Made by a program: the position numbers and the translations under genes
Shown: positions 1 to 9,503 of the stretch, in pieces
Position numbering within the stretch: position 1 is the stretch's first letter
Layout: each line of letters begins with the position of its first letter
Notes under the pieces: generated by a model
Database searches by the model: none
Seen by the model: the letters and a program-made list of their open reading frames with translations, nothing else
What the model was told of the DNA's origin: nothing
Assembly: GCA_018242365.1 (NCBI GenBank)
Contig: JAFECB010000031.1
Span: 34,111 to 98,110 of the forward strand
Direction of reading: 5' to 3'
DNA: 64,000 nucleotides
DNA from: Pseudomonadota bacterium
GTDB lineage: Bacteria; Pseudomonadota; Gammaproteobacteria; Xanthomonadales; Xanthomonadaceae

Positions 1-702
1 GAGAACCCGTCGATCACCCGCGACGTCTCCGGCGAGGGCGTGCAGCAGGCGCTGTTGAAGCTGATCGAAGGCACCCTCGCCAGCGTGCCGCCGCAGGGCG
101 GGCGCAAGCATCCGCAGCAGGAATTCCTGCAGGTCGATACCCGCAACATCCTGTTCATCGTCGGAGGCGCGTTCGCGGGGCTGGACAAGGTGATCCAGCA
201 GCGTTCGACCGAATCCGGCGGGATTGGCTTCGGCGCCAAGGTCAAGAGCACCGAGCGCAAGGCCGATGTCGGCCAGGTACTGGCCCAGGTCGAGCCGGAA
301 GACCTGATCAAGTACGGCCTGATCCCCGAGTTCGTCGGTCGCCTGCCGGTGGTGGCCACGTTGGAAGAGCTGGACGAGTCGGCCCTGATCAAGATCCTGA
401 CCGAGCCGAAGAACGCCATCACCAAACAGTTCAGGAAGCTGTTCGAGATGGAAGGCGTGGAATTGGAGATCCGCCCGGACGCGCTGGCCGCGATCGCCAA
501 GAAGGCGATCAAGCGCAAGACCGGTGCGCGCGGCCTGCGCACGATTGTCGAATCCACCTTGCTCGACACCATGTTCGAACTGCCGTCGATGGAGCACGTC
601 AGCAAGGTAGTGGTCGACGAGTCGGTGATCGAACACAAGTCCGACCCGTATCTGATCTACCAGAACACGCCGGCCCCGGTGAAGGCCGCGTCGGCCGATT
701 GA
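1..702 (+). CDS. clpX: ATP-dependent Clp protease ATP-binding subunit ClpX (3' part)
   Basis: This is the C-terminal 233 residues of ClpX; the gene begins before the window and is read in frame from base 1. ClpX is the AAA+ unfoldase that recognises tagged proteins and feeds them to the ClpP peptidase. The fragment has the AAA+ core segment [13 protein letters not shown], the loop LIEGT, the IGFGAKV region, and the C-terminal small domain with the sensor-2 motif GARGLR. The upstream zinc-binding domain and Walker motifs are outside the window. lon follows about 195 bases downstream, as is usual in this bacterial group. The frame is intact to a TGA stop and a hairpin follows. Confidence 0.97.
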   Translation, partial: ENPSITRDVSGEGVQQALLKLIEGTLASVPPQGGRKHPQQEFLQVDTRNILFIVGGAFAGLDKVIQQRSTESGGIGFGAKVKSTERKADVGQVLAQVEPEDLIKYGLIPEFVGRLPVVATLEELDESALIKILTEPKNAITKQFRKLFEMEGVELEIRPDALAAIAKKAIKRKTGARGLRTIVESTLLDTMFELPSMEHVSKVVVDESVIEHKSDPYLIYQNTPAPVKAASAD

Positions 703-732
703 GTCCGGGCCGCGGAGCGTGATCGCCAACGA

Positions 733-757
733 GACCGCCGCGAGGCGGTCTTGCTGT
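733..757 (+). terminator. Hairpin terminator after clpX
   Basis: A 7-bp perfect stem (GACCGCC / GGCGGTC, 4-base loop) is followed by a T-rich stretch, 30 bases after the clpX stop. It would separate clpX from the heat-shock-type promoter of lon. The T-run is interrupted, so termination may be partial. Confidence 0.6.
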
Positions 758-822
758 TTCTGAACTCTGTCAAGCCGGCGCAAAGCCCAACGCCGGGGCG
801 GCGACAAAACCTGCCGACGGCA

Positions 823-850
823 CTTGCAAGCGTGGCGCGCCAGCCCCATA
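823..850 (+). promoter_or_regulatory. Sigma32-type heat-shock promoter of lon
   Basis: CTTGCAA at 823-829 and CCCCATA at 844-850 are separated by 14 bases. This closely matches the sigma32 (RpoH) consensus CTTGAAA-N11..16-CCCCAT. It lies 48 bases before the lon start codon, which is the right place for the heat-shock induction known for lon in other proteobacteria. Confidence 0.8.
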
Positions 851-897
851 ACGCAGGGGAGGCGACAGACGTCGCCAACCTGCTGTCTGGAGTGCAC

Positions 898-3357
898 ATG
901 GCCGACACCCCCCGCACCGAGTCCACCGTCCTGCCGGTCCTGCCGCTGCGCGATGTGGTGGTGTTCCCGCACATGGTGATCCCGCTGTTCGTCGGGCGTG
1001 AAAAGTCCATTCGCGCGCTCGACATGGCGGTGGAAGGCGACAAGCGCATCCTGCTGGTCGCGCAGAAAGTCGCCGAGACCGACGATCCGGGCGCGGCCGA
1101 CCTGCATGCGGTGGGCACGGTTGCGCAGGTGCTGCAATTGCTGAAGCTGCCCGATGGCACCATCAAGGTGCTGGTGGAAGGGCTGGAACGCGCCCGCGTG
1201 GACGGCATGCACGCCGAGGATGGCGCGCTGCTGGCCTCGGCCAGCGTGGTCGCCACCACCGCCGTGCGCGAGTTGCGCGAAATCGAGGCGATCGGCCGCA
1301 CCCTGCTGGCGCAGTTCGAGACCTATATCAAGTCCAACCGCAAGCTGCCGCCGGAGTTGCTGCAAACGCTGTCGGGGATCGACGATCCCGGCAAGCTGGC
1401 CGATACCGTGGCCGCCCACCTCGGTGCGCGCCTGGTCGACAAGCAGAAGCTGCTGGAAACCTTCGATGCCGGTGACCGCCTGGAATTGCTGGTCGGCCTC
1501 GTCGATGGCGAGCTGGATGTGCAGCAGATGGAAAAGCGCATCCGCGGGCGGGTCAAGTCGCAGATGGAGCGCGGCCAGCGCGAGTACTACCTCAACGAGC
1601 AGATGAAGGCGATCCAGAAGGAATTGGGCGAGCTCGATGATGTGCCCAATGATCTCGAGGACATGGCGAAGCGGATCGCCGCCGCCGGCATGCCCAAGCC
1701 GGTCGAGGCCAAGGCCAAGTCCGAACTCGCCAAGCTCAAGCAGATGTCGCCGATGTCGGCGGAGGCCGGGGTGGTGCGCAACTATCTCGATTGGCTGCTG
1801 GGCGTGCCGTGGAAGAAGCGCAGCAAGGTCCGCAAGGATCTCAATGCCGCGCAGCGCACGCTGGACGCCGATCACTACGGGCTGGAGAAGGTCAAGGAAC
1901 GCATCCTCGAATACCTCGCGGTGCAGTCGCGCGTATCCAAGATGAAAGGCCCGATCCTGTGCCTGGTCGGCCCGCCCGGTGTTGGCAAGACTTCGCTGGG
2001 CCAGAGCATCGCCAAGGTCACCAACCGAAAGTTCGTGCGGATGGCGCTGGGCGGCGTGCGCGATGAAGCCGAGATTCGCGGGCACCGGCGCACCTATGTC
2101 GGTTCGATGCCGGGCCGGATCGTGCAGAATCTCAACAAGGCGGGGACGAAGAACCCGCTGTTCGTGCTCGACGAGATCGACAAGATGTCGATGGACTTCC
2201 GTGGCGATCCGTCCTCGGCGCTGCTGGAAGTGCTCGATCCCGAGCAGAACCACGCCTTCAACGATCACTACCTCGAAGTCGATCTCGACCTGTCCGAGGT
2301 GATGTTCGTCGCCACCTCCAACTCGCTGAACATTCCCGGCCCGCTGCTGGATCGCATGGAAGTGATCCGCATCCCGGGGTATACGGAAGAAGAGAAGCTC
2401 AACATCGCCACCCGCTACCTGGTGCCCAAGCAGCTCAAGGCCAATGGCCTGCGCGCAGGTGAACTCGAGATCGCCGAATCCGCCATCGTCGACATCGTGC
2501 GTTACTACACGCGGGAATCCGGCGTGCGCAACCTCGAGCGCGAGATCGCGCGGATCGCGCGCAAGGTGGTCAAGGAGATCGCGCTCAACGGGCCGCAGCC
2601 GAAGGCCGCGAAGGGCAAGGCACGCAAGCCCAGGCCGATCACGGTCAGCGCGAAGAACCTCGACAAGTACCTTGGCGTGCAGCGCTTCGATTTCGGCCGC
2701 GCCGAAGCCGAAAACGAGATTGGTCTTGTCACCGGATTGGCGTGGACCGAAGTGGGCGGCGACCTGCTGCAGATCGAATCCACCCTGGTGCCGGGCAAGG
2801 GCGCGGTGATCCTCACCGGTCAGCTCGGTGACGTGATGAAGGAATCGGCATCGACTGCGTTGTCGGTCGTGCGCGCGCGCGCCGAACGGCTCGGGATCGA
2901 TATCGATTTCCTGCAGAAGCACGACCTTCACATCCACGTGCCGGATGGCGCGACGCCGAAGGATGGGCCGAGCGCAGGCATCGCGATGGCGACGTCGCTG
3001 GTGTCGATGCTGACCAAGGTGCCGGTGCGCCACGACATCGCGATGACCGGCGAAATTACCCTGCGCGGCAAGGTCAGCGCGATCGGCGGGCTGAAGGAAA
3101 AACTGCTGGCGGCATTGCGCGGCGGGATCACCACCGTGCTGATCCCGGACGAGAACCGCAAGGACCTCGCCGACATCCCGGCGACCGTGCTCGACAAGCT
3201 GAAGATCGTGCCGGTGAAGTGGATCGACGAAGTGCTCGACCTCGCGTTGGAACGTCCGCTGGCGGCGAAGGCCGTGAAGCCGGTTTCGGTGAAGACGCCC
3301 GCAGCGAAAGCACGCGCGCGCAGCAAATCCGGCGCGCGGCCTTCGATCAAGCACTGA
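898..3357 (+). CDS. lon: ATP-dependent protease Lon
   Basis: Lon (819 residues) is a cytoplasmic AAA+ serine protease that degrades misfolded and regulatory proteins. The N-terminal substrate-binding domain starts [16 protein letters not shown] (residues about 10-205). Walker A GPPGVGKT begins at residue 358. The C-terminal protease domain has the catalytic Ser692 in DGPSAG and Lys735 in LKEKLL, the usual 43-residue spacing. The C-terminal tail is extended and rich in Lys, Ala and Arg. The frame is open upstream to 751, but ATG 898 gives the family-typical N-terminus and lies just downstream of the sigma32-like promoter. Full length and intact. Confidence 0.98.
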   Translation: MADTPRTESTVLPVLPLRDVVVFPHMVIPLFVGREKSIRALDMAVEGDKRILLVAQKVAETDDPGAADLHAVGTVAQVLQLLKLPDGTIKVLVEGLERARVDGMHAEDGALLASASVVATTAVRELREIEAIGRTLLAQFETYIKSNRKLPPELLQTLSGIDDPGKLADTVAAHLGARLVDKQKLLETFDAGDRLELLVGLVDGELDVQQMEKRIRGRVKSQMERGQREYYLNEQMKAIQKELGELDDVPNDLEDMAKRIAAAGMPKPVEAKAKSELAKLKQMSPMSAEAGVVRNYLDWLLGVPWKKRSKVRKDLNAAQRTLDADHYGLEKVKERILEYLAVQSRVSKMKGPILCLVGPPGVGKTSLGQSIAKVTNRKFVRMALGGVRDEAEIRGHRRTYVGSMPGRIVQNLNKAGTKNPLFVLDEIDKMSMDFRGDPSSALLEVLDPEQNHAFNDHYLEVDLDLSEVMFVATSNSLNIPGPLLDRMEVIRIPGYTEEEKLNIATRYLVPKQLKANGLRAGELEIAESAIVDIVRYYTRESGVRNLEREIARIARKVVKEIALNGPQPKAAKGKARKPRPITVSAKNLDKYLGVQRFDFGRAEAENEIGLVTGLAWTEVGGDLLQIESTLVPGKGAVILTGQLGDVMKESASTALSVVRARAERLGIDIDFLQKHDLHIHVPDGATPKDGPSAGIAMATSLVSMLTKVPVRHDIAMTGEITLRGKVSAIGGLKEKLLAALRGGITTVLIPDENRKDLADIPATVLDKLKIVPVKWIDEVLDLALERPLAAKAVKPVSVKTPAAKARARSKSGARPSIKH

Positions 3358-3549
3358 GCACGGGATCATCACGCCTGCGTCGCGAATGCGGCGCATGCGC
3401 AACGTGAACCGTGGCAAATCAAGCGCTTGTGGCGGCCTTGATCGCTGCGGCCCGGGTGTCATCGGGTTGACCTTGCAGGCGGTGTTGCTGCCGTTTCCGA
3501 CGCAGATCGCCCATTCACGCTGAAACCCGCGCCAGCGTTGACTTTCGTG

Positions 3550-3578
3550 TTGCACGCGGGGAAACCCGCTGGTATAAA
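3550..3578 (+). promoter_or_regulatory. Sigma70-type promoter of hupB
   Basis: TTGCAC (3550-3555) and TATAAA (3573-3578) are separated by 17 bases, a near-consensus sigma70 promoter fitting a highly expressed gene. It leaves a leader of about 115 bases before hupB. The stretch 3358-3549 between lon and this promoter shows no gene or clear element. Confidence 0.7.
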
Positions 3579-3699
3579 GTCGGAGTCCGCGGTGTGCAGG
3601 TTCTGGCACTACGGCGAGCCCGGGCCGACGACAGGGGAGCGTCGCCGGATCCGGCCAATGCATTCCGAGCGTCCTTCCTGCAACGGAGCCAACAATCCA

Positions 3700-3972
3700 A
3701 TGAACAAAGCCGATTTCATCGAAGCCGTGGCCGATGCCGCGGAACTCACCAAGGCCGATGCCGGTCGCGCCGTCGACGCGATGGTTGCCGCCATCACCAA
3801 GGCCCTCAAGAAGGGCGACACCGTGACCCTGGTGGGCTTCGGCACCTTCTCGGTCCGCAAGCGTGGTGCCCGTACCGGCCGCAACCCGCGCACCGGCGAC
3901 ACCATCAAGATCAAGGCCTCGAAGAACCCGGCGTTCAAGGCCGGCAAGGCGCTCAAGGACGCGGTCAACTGA
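3700..3972 (+). CDS. hupB: DNA-binding protein HU-beta
   Basis: This 90-residue histone-like protein bends and compacts DNA as a dimer in the nucleoid. The whole family pattern is present: the N-terminus [14 protein letters not shown], the [10 protein letters not shown] core before the DNA-binding arm, the arm [12 protein letters not shown], and the tail [13 protein letters not shown]. The track-style frame extends upstream, but ATG 3700 gives the family-typical start. It follows lon, as in E. coli and xanthomonads, and ends in a strong terminator. Confidence 0.97.
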   Translation: MNKADFIEAVADAAELTKADAGRAVDAMVAAITKALKKGDTVTLVGFGTFSVRKRGARTGRNPRTGDTIKIKASKNPAFKAGKALKDAVN

Positions 3973-4000
3973 TCGCATCCGGTCTTGTACAGTGTCACGA

Positions 4001-4029
4001 AAAGCCCGGCATGCGCCGGGCTTTTTCGT
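4001..4029 (+). terminator. Rho-independent terminator of hupB
   Basis: A GC-rich 7-bp stem (GCCCGGC / GCCGGGC) with loop ATGC is followed directly by five Ts, about 30 bases after the hupB stop. Confidence 0.85.
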
Positions 4030-4094
4030 TGTGGCGGGACATGAATCGCGCAAGGGTTCCCCCCATCGCCGCACACTGCGATAATGCCGCCCCC

Positions 4095-4169
4095 GGGCAC
4101 TTAGCTCAGCGGTAGAGCGGCTCCTTTACACGGAGCGGGTCGGGGGTTCGATCCCCTCAGTGCCCACCA
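4095..4169 (+). tRNA. tRNA-Val (anticodon TAC)
   Basis: A 75-base cloverleaf with acceptor stem GGGCACT / AGTGCCC, D-arm GCTCAGCGGTAGAGC, anticodon loop TTTACAC (anticodon TAC at its centre), T-arm with GGTTCGATCC, discriminator A and encoded CCA. A GATAAT -10-like hexamer lies just upstream at 4080-4085. Confidence 0.97.
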
Positions 4170-4199
4170 TTTTTTTTTGCGTGTTGTTTCAACTGCGTG

Positions 4200-4228
4200 T
4201 TGCGTGCCCGACCAGCGTCGGATACACT
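4200..4228 (+). promoter_or_regulatory. Probable promoter of tRNA-Asp
   Basis: TTGCGT (4200-4205) and TACACT (4223-4228) have 17-base spacing and end 13 bases before the tRNA-Asp 5' end. This suggests the second tRNA has its own promoter in addition to read-through from tRNA-Val. Confidence 0.5.
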
Positions 4229-4241
4229 TGTCGGTCTCTGC

Positions 4242-4318
4242 GGAGTGGTAGTTCAGTCGGTTAGAATGCTGGCCTGTCACGCCGGAGGTCGCGGGTTCGA
4301 GTCCCGTCCACTCCGCCA
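4242..4318 (+). tRNA. tRNA-Asp (anticodon GTC)
   Basis: A 77-base cloverleaf with acceptor GGAGTGG / CCACTCC, D-loop AGTCGGTTAG, anticodon loop CTGTCAC (anticodon GTC), T-arm GCGGGTTCGAGTCCCGT, discriminator G and encoded CCA. Confidence 0.97.
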
Positions 4319-4343
4319 GATCTTGAGCAAGGATCCAAAGACC

Positions 4344-4372
4344 AGCCCCGCAGCGATGCGGGGCTTTTCTTT
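4344..4372 (+). terminator. Rho-independent terminator of the tRNA pair
   Basis: An 8-bp stem AGCCCCGC / GCGGGGCT with loop AGCGAT is followed by TTTTCTTTT, 26 bases after tRNA-Asp. Confidence 0.85.
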
Positions 4373-4448
4373 TGGTGAATGGATCTTCTGGAACGACGTG
4401 TCGCCGGTCGCGCTAAACTAGGCGGCTCGCCCCCAGCGCAAGTCCATC

Positions 4449-6416
4449 ATGCTGCAAGCCCTCCGCGACAAGACCACCGGCTGGATCGCCGGCACCATCC
4501 TCACGATCGTGACGGTTCCGTTTGCCTTTTTCGGCATGGAGTCGTACATGCAGCAGCATGTGGACACCTACGTCGCGCGCATCTCGCAGCCGCCGTCGTG
4601 GTGGACCTCGGCGCCCGATGTGTGGCCGGTCACCTACCTGTGGACCAAGGCCGACATCGAGCCGGAAGCCTTCCGTCAGCGCGTCGATCTCATGCGTGAA
4701 AGCATGCGCGCCCGCCAGGGCGACAACTTCGACGCCAAGCAGTTCGAGTCGAAAGACAACAAGCGCCGCATCCTCGACGGCCTGATCGACGAGCAGGTGA
4801 GCCAGTTCGCCGCCGCCAACGACAACATCGAGATCGGTGACAGCGCGGTGCGCAAGGCGATCCAGGCGATTCCGGATTTCCAGGTCGATGGTGTGTTCAA
4901 CGCCGACCGCTACCAGTTGATGCTGGCCTCGCAGAATCCGCCGCTGACGCCGCGCGAGTTCGAGGCAAAGATGCGCGACGGGCTGAAGAACGAGATGTTG
5001 CCGGACGGCATCGCCAATTCCGCCTTCGTCACCACTCGCGAGCTGGATCGCCTGATGCGCCTGCTGGCCGAGAAGCGCGACGTCAATTGGGTGATGGTGC
5101 CGGCGGCAGCGGCGGATACCGCGCCGGTCACCGACGCCGAGATCAGCGCCTGGTACAACGGCCATCGCAGCGATTTCCGCAGCCCCGAGACACTGCGCCT
5201 CGAATACATCCTGGTCGATGGCAGCACCCTGCCGCAGGCCCCCAGCGATGAGGCGACCTTGCGCCAGCAGTACCAGGCGCAGATTGCCAAATACTCCACC
5301 GCCGAACAGCGCGAAGTTTCCGACATCCTCGTGCAGGTGCCGGCCAATGCCAGCGCTGCCGACAAGAGCGCAGCCGAGGCGCGCGCAAACAGGATCGCGG
5401 CGCAGGCCCGCGCAGCCGGTGCGGACTTCGCCGCGCTGGCGCGTGCCAACTCCGACGATCCGGTGTCCAAGGCCAGTGGCGGCAGCCTGGGCTTTCTGGC
5501 CAAGGGCAGTTCGCCCGGCGCGTTTGACGACAATGTGTTCGCGATGCATGCCGGTGACGTGCGTGGCCCGGTGAAGATCGGCAATGACTGGCACATCATC
5601 AAGCTGAACCAGATCAAGCCCGGCGTGCAGCGTTCGTTCGAGGAGGTCCGTCCGGAACTCGAACGCGCCGCCCGCGAAGGCACCCAGGAGCGCGCTTTCA
5701 ACGACCTGATCGGCAAATTGGTGGACCAGGTGCTGAAGGCACCGACCTCGCTCGAACCCGCGGCCAAGGCGATGGGCCTGACCGTGCAGACCACCCCGGC
5801 GTTCACCCGCGCCGGTGGCCCTGGCATCGCCGGCGAGCAGAAGGTGCTGCGCGCTGCGTTCTCGGATTCGCTGATCCAGGACGGCACCGCCAGTGACCCG
5901 ATCGAATTGGGGCCGAACAAATCCGTGCTGATCCGGGTCATCGACCACCAGCCTGAGCGGTCCTTGCCGCTGGCGCAGGTGCGTGATCTGGTGATCTCCA
6001 CGATTCGCGCCGATCGCCAGCGCAAGGCGTCAGAAGCGGCGGCGAACGCGCTGTTGGCGGCTGCGCGGACCAAGGGGCTGGCCGCTGCCGCCACCGATGC
6101 CAAGCTGGCGATGGGCGGGCTGGACGGCCTGCAGCGTGGCATGCCCGTTCCGTCGCAGAAGGCGGCAGAGGTGTTGTTCAACCAGCCGCGTCCTGCGCAG
6201 GACCGCGTCGGCCTCGGCAAGGCCTTGGTCGATGGGCAGTACATGGTGTTCGCGATTCGCGCCGTGCACGACGGCGACCTCACCCAGGCCACCGCGCAGG
6301 ACCGCACCACGCTGCGCCAGCAGATGTCTCAGGCGGATGGCATGCGCGCACGCGAAGCCTTCGTCCGCGCCCTGCGCGCGCGCTATCAAATCAAGGTGGC
6401 GGAAGATCGGCTGTAG
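4449..6416 (+). CDS. ppiD: Peptidylprolyl isomerase PpiD (SurA N-terminal plus PpiC-type)
   Basis: A 655-residue inner-membrane-anchored periplasmic chaperone of the PpiD family, which helps newly secreted proteins leave the Sec translocon and fold. A short cytoplasmic start (MLQALRDKTTGW) precedes a single transmembrane helix (residues about 12-32), then a SurA/PpiD-type N-terminal domain. A parvulin-like domain covers about residues 265-380, with QREVSDILV, ADFAALARANSDDP, GGSLGFLAKG and GNDWHIIKLN. The length fits the family (E. coli PpiD 623). It follows the tRNA pair as a single gene and converges on fabI across a shared terminator. Confidence 0.93.
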   Translation: MLQALRDKTTGWIAGTILTIVTVPFAFFGMESYMQQHVDTYVARISQPPSWWTSAPDVWPVTYLWTKADIEPEAFRQRVDLMRESMRARQGDNFDAKQFESKDNKRRILDGLIDEQVSQFAAANDNIEIGDSAVRKAIQAIPDFQVDGVFNADRYQLMLASQNPPLTPREFEAKMRDGLKNEMLPDGIANSAFVTTRELDRLMRLLAEKRDVNWVMVPAAAADTAPVTDAEISAWYNGHRSDFRSPETLRLEYILVDGSTLPQAPSDEATLRQQYQAQIAKYSTAEQREVSDILVQVPANASAADKSAAEARANRIAAQARAAGADFAALARANSDDPVSKASGGSLGFLAKGSSPGAFDDNVFAMHAGDVRGPVKIGNDWHIIKLNQIKPGVQRSFEEVRPELERAAREGTQERAFNDLIGKLVDQVLKAPTSLEPAAKAMGLTVQTTPAFTRAGGPGIAGEQKVLRAAFSDSLIQDGTASDPIELGPNKSVLIRVIDHQPERSLPLAQVRDLVISTIRADRQRKASEAAANALLAAARTKGLAAAATDAKLAMGGLDGLQRGMPVPSQKAAEVLFNQPRPAQDRVGLGKALVDGQYMVFAIRAVHDGDLTQATAQDRTTLRQQMSQADGMRAREAFVRALRARYQIKVAEDRL

Positions 6417-6442
6417 TGTGCTCATCCCCCATGCTGGATGAC

Positions 6443-6470
6443 AAAACGCCCGGAGAGTCCGGGCGTTTTG
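6443..6470. terminator. Bidirectional terminator between ppiD and fabI
   Basis: The palindromic hairpin ACGCCCGGA-GAG-TCCGGGCGT is flanked by AAA on the left and TTT on the right, so it can terminate ppiD rightward and fabI leftward. Confidence 0.85.
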
Positions 6471-6495
6471 CTGTCTGCCGATTGCAGGCGCGCGA

Positions 6496-7284
6496 TCAGT
6501 CGATCCCGCTCATGCCCATGATGTTGTAGCCGGCATCGACATAGGTGACTTCGCCGGTAATGCCATTGGCGAGATCCGAGCACAGGAAGGCGGCGGCATT
6601 GCCCACGTCTTCGATGGTGACCACGCGGCGCAGCGGTGCGGCGGCTTCGAACTGGCTGAGCATCTTGCGGAAGTTGGCAACACCACTGGCGGCGAGGGTG
6701 CGGATCGGGCCGGCCGATATGGCATTCACGCGGGTACCTTCCGGGCCAAGCGCCATCGCCATGTAGCGCACGGTCGCTTCCAGCGAGGCCTTGGCCACGC
6801 CCATCGTGTTGTAGTTGGCCAGCGCACGTTTGGCGCCGAGGTAGGACAGGGTCAGCACGCTGCCGTTGCGGCCTTTCATCAGCGGGCGCGCGGCCTTGCC
6901 CAGGGCGGCCAGCGAGTAGGCGCTGATGTCGTGGGCGATGTGGTAGCGCTCGCGGTTGATGCCGTCGAGGAAATCGCCTTCGATCGCTTCGCGCGGGGCG
7001 AAGGCGATGCAGTGAACGAGAATGTCGAAGCCCTCGCCCCAATGCTTGCCGAGTTCGGCGAAGCAGGCATCGATCTGGCCGTCATCGGCCACGTCCAGCG
7101 GAAGGACAATCCTGCTGCCGTATTCGGCGGCGGCGTCTTCGACCCGCGACTTCAGTTTTTCGTTCTGGTAGGTCAACGCCAGTTCGGCCCCTTCGCGATG
7201 GAAGGCGTCGGCAATGCCGGTGGCGATCGAGCGCTGGCTGGCGATGCCGGTGACCAGTGCGCGCTTGCCCTGCAGGAATCCCAT
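6496..7284 (-). CDS. fabI: Enoyl-[acyl-carrier-protein] reductase (NADH) FabI
   Basis: FabI (262 residues) is a short-chain dehydrogenase that reduces trans-2-enoyl-ACP in the last step of each fatty-acid elongation cycle; it is the target of triclosan-type inhibitors. The FabI-type nucleotide motif [14 protein letters not shown] lies at residues about 13-26. The active-site pair has the FabI spacing Tyr158-x6-Lys165 in YNTMGVAK. The C-terminal [18 protein letters not shown] and [10 protein letters not shown] are typical. The frame stays open far upstream, but ATG 7284 gives the canonical [13 protein letters not shown] start, preceded by AAGGAGA. The other fab genes are 26 kb away. Confidence 0.97.
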   Translation of the reverse strand: MGFLQGKRALVTGIASQRSIATGIADAFHREGAELALTYQNEKLKSRVEDAAAEYGSRIVLPLDVADDGQIDACFAELGKHWGEGFDILVHCIAFAPREAIEGDFLDGINRERYHIAHDISAYSLAALGKAARPLMKGRNGSVLTLSYLGAKRALANYNTMGVAKASLEATVRYMAMALGPEGTRVNAISAGPIRTLAASGVANFRKMLSQFEAAAPLRRVVTIEDVGNAAAFLCSDLANGITGEVTYVDAGYNIMGMSGID

Positions 7285-7402
7285 GGTGTCTCCTTGGATG
7301 GTGCGCGCGGTGGCGCATTCGAGCGAATGCGCTAGTTTGCCTTGCACGGGTGCTGGAGGCCAGTCCATGCGTCGTTCCGGGCGGGTCTGTGCGAGTGCAT
7401 TT

Positions 7403-7500
7403 TGACGCGGATGGACGCGGATGAGCGCAGATGAAGCGGATCGTGAGCTGGTTCCAGAGATCCGATCCGCGTCTCTCCGCGTTGATCCGCGTCCAATGCT
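7403..7500. repeat. Dispersed palindromic element upstream of fabI
   Basis: An imperfect inverted repeat built of the word GACGCGGAT and close variants on the left (7403-7440) and GATCCGCGTC on the right (7470-7494), ending GTTGATCCGCGTCCAATGCT. A related element with nearly the same right end lies at 35961-36047 before fabG. No gene is present in 7285-7525. Confidence 0.7.
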
Positions 7501-7525
7501 TTTCCTTAACCGGAGTGCGGGCGAT

Positions 7526-8290
7526 TCATCCGCAAAAGCGGTCCTTCCAGCCGCGCAATGTTGCGAACACCTCATCGGCATCCCGCATGGGCTGTCCGGC
7601 ATGGTGTTCGGCTGCAATGTGCAGCGCGGGCGTGCCGCAGCGCAGGAACGGGTTGCAGGCGATCTCCTCGGCCAACCGGACCGGCAGGGTGGGATGGCCG
7701 GCCGTGCGCAGGTCGCGCACAACCCGCACGCGTGCTTGCAGCGCCGGGTTGTCGGGATCGACCGTCAGCGCGAACGCGGCATTGGCCGGTGTGTATTCGT
7801 GCGCGCAGCAGACCAGGGTGTCTTCCGGCAATGCCGCCAGTCGTGCGAGCGAGGCGTGCATCTGCACCGCGCTGCCTTCGAACATCCGCCCGCAGCCGAG
7901 GCTGAACAAGGTGTCGCCACAGAACAACAGACCCACGCCGTGATAGGCCACGTGGCCAAGCGTGTGGCCGGGCACGTCGATGACGTTGAACTGCCATGGG
8001 CCGATGGCGATCCGGTCGCCATCCGCGACACGATGACTGGCGATGTCGATCCGCGCATCCTCGGGGGCATAGACCGGCGTTTGCGGCCATCGCGCCAGCA
8101 GGTCCGGCAGCCCACCGATGTGATCGCCGTGATGATGGGTGACGAGGATGCCATGCGGCGCTGGGCTGTCGCCCAAGGCCTCCAGCACCGGCGCGGCGTC
8201 GCCGGGATCGACGATCAGTGCACGTCCGGCCGCATCGCGCAGCAGCCAGATGTAGTTGTCGTCGAAGGCAGGGACGGGCTGCAGGTCCAT
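7526..8290 (-). CDS. gloB: Hydroxyacylglutathione hydrolase (glyoxalase II)
   Basis: GloB (254 residues) hydrolyses S-lactoylglutathione to lactate and glutathione, completing methylglyoxal detoxification in the cytoplasm. It is a metallo-beta-lactamase-fold enzyme: metal-binding THHHGDH at residues 51-57, the GHTLGHVAY histidine, [17 protein letters not shown] with the bridging Asp, and the CAHEYT histidine. The C-terminal glutathione-binding region ends RGWKDRF. ATG 8290 gives the standard [16 protein letters not shown] start; an in-frame ATG at 8314 would add eight residues. It is divergent from the methyltransferase-like gene. Confidence 0.95.
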   Translation of the reverse strand: MDLQPVPAFDDNYIWLLRDAAGRALIVDPGDAAPVLEALGDSPAPHGILVTHHHGDHIGGLPDLLARWPQTPVYAPEDARIDIASHRVADGDRIAIGPWQFNVIDVPGHTLGHVAYHGVGLLFCGDTLFSLGCGRMFEGSAVQMHASLARLAALPEDTLVCCAHEYTPANAAFALTVDPDNPALQARVRVVRDLRTAGHPTLPVRLAEEIACNPFLRCGTPALHIAAEHHAGQPMRDADEVFATLRGWKDRFCG

Positions 8291-8385
8291 CGAATTTCCG
8301 GTGGCGTTTGCCATCTTCGCACCCTGCTCCTGCGGTGATGCAGGCACATCGTGACGGATGGCGGCGAATCCCGCAAAATCCGCGG

Positions 8386-9045
8386 ATGGCATTTCGCAGT
8401 CACCCCGATTCCGATGCCGCCGCAGCGTGGTTTGCCGGTGAGGCCGGGCAAGCCCTGCTCGCCAGCGAGGCTGGCTGCGTGCACGCGGCGCTGCGACAAT
8501 TCCCGCATTGGCGCGGCCTGTGGCTGGGGCCGAGTGACGTGGCCCTGCCTGAGGAAGCGGGCTTGCCTGCGCCGCTGCGTCTGCATCCCGTTGGCGCGTC
8601 GGCATTCACTGGCGATCTGCGCTGCGAACTGCCGCTGCCACTGGCCAGCGAATGCTGTGCACTGGTCGTTGTCCAGCACGCGGCGGATATGACGGTTGCG
8701 CCGGAGGCTTTGCTTGAAGAGTGCGCGCGCGTCTTGATCCCCGGCGGTTGGTTGTGGATGTTGGCGATCAATCCACTGTCCCCGTGGCGGCTGCGTTGGG
8801 CAGGGCAAGGCTTGCGTGGACGCGAGCCGGTGTCCTGGCGACGCCGCCTGCGTGCGGTGGGGCTGGTGCCGGAGCCGGTATCGCAGGGATTGGGGCCGAC
8901 ATGGCGCACGCTGGCACATGCACCGCTGCGTCCCGGCGTCGGCCTGCGGCCTGCCTATCTGTTGCGCAGCGAGAAACGCAGCGCGCCCCTGACGCCGGTG
9001 CGCAAGGCACGCGCGATCGGCATGCCGGCAGGCACCCACGCATGA
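8386..9045 (+). CDS. Methyltransferase-like protein (degenerate class I SAM fold)
   Basis: A 219-residue protein resembling small type-11 SAM-dependent methyltransferases. The pattern [33 protein letters not shown] (best seen in its parts [16 protein letters not shown]) matches the motif II/III region where a carboxylic residue is followed by a conserved PGG turn. The N-terminal glycine-rich SAM loop is weak (LWLGPSDVA), so activity is uncertain. Start ATG 8386 was chosen because the upstream in-frame extension overlaps the divergent gloB. Its stop overlaps the rnhA start by 4 bases (ATGA), so it is coupled to rnhA and dnaQ. Substrate unknown. Confidence 0.75.
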   Translation: MAFRSHPDSDAAAAWFAGEAGQALLASEAGCVHAALRQFPHWRGLWLGPSDVALPEEAGLPAPLRLHPVGASAFTGDLRCELPLPLASECCALVVVQHAADMTVAPEALLEECARVLIPGGWLWMLAINPLSPWRLRWAGQGLRGREPVSWRRRLRAVGLVPEPVSQGLGPTWRTLAHAPLRPGVGLRPAYLLRSEKRSAPLTPVRKARAIGMPAGTHA

Positions 9046-9503
9046 ACGACGCGAATCGCAAGCAAGTGGAAATCCATACCGATGGCGCCTGCCTCGGCAA
9101 TCCCGGGCCGGGCGGCTGGGCGGCGTTGTTGCGCTGGTGCGGGCACGAGCGCGAGCTGGCCGATGGTGAAGCGCAAACCACCAACAACCGCATGGAAATG
9201 ATGGCGACGATCATCGCGCTGGAAACATTGCGCGAACCCTGCGATGTCACCTTGACCACCGATTCGCAATACGTGCGCCAAGGTATCACCCAATGGATGG
9301 CCAGTTGGCAACGGCGTGGCTGGAAAACCGCCGGTGGCGATTCGGTCAAGAACCGTGACCTGTGGGAACGGCTGGCCGCTGCCGCCGCTCGCCACGTGGT
9401 GGAGTGGCGCTGGGTCAAGGGGCATTCCGGCGATCCCGACAACGAGCGTGTGGACGAGTTGGCACGGATCCAGGCCAATCGATACAAGGAGATGGAGAGC
9501 TGA
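9042..9503 (+). CDS. rnhA: Ribonuclease HI
   Basis: RNase HI (153 residues) cuts the RNA strand of RNA-DNA hybrids. The four catalytic carboxylates are all present: Asp14 (HTDGAC), Glu52 (RMEMMA), Asp74 (TTDSQYV) and Asp138 (ERVDELA), plus His128 in VKGHSGD. The basic handle region with WQRRGWK is present. It starts inside the upstream methyltransferase stop and ends one base into the dnaQ start, an arrangement with dnaQ also known in E. coli (there divergent) and in xanthomonads (co-directional). Confidence 0.97.
   Translation: MNDANRKQVEIHTDGACLGNPGPGGWAALLRWCGHERELADGEAQTTNNRMEMMATIIALETLREPCDVTLTTDSQYVRQGITQWMASWQRRGWKTAGGDSVKNRDLWERLAAAAARHVVEWRWVKGHSGDPDNERVDELARIQANRYKEMES

Noticed and set aside
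4413..5948. 511-residue open frame opposite ppiD
   Set aside because: Shadow of a high-GC gene on the other strand; no recognisable motifs, and ppiD is clearly the coding frame.
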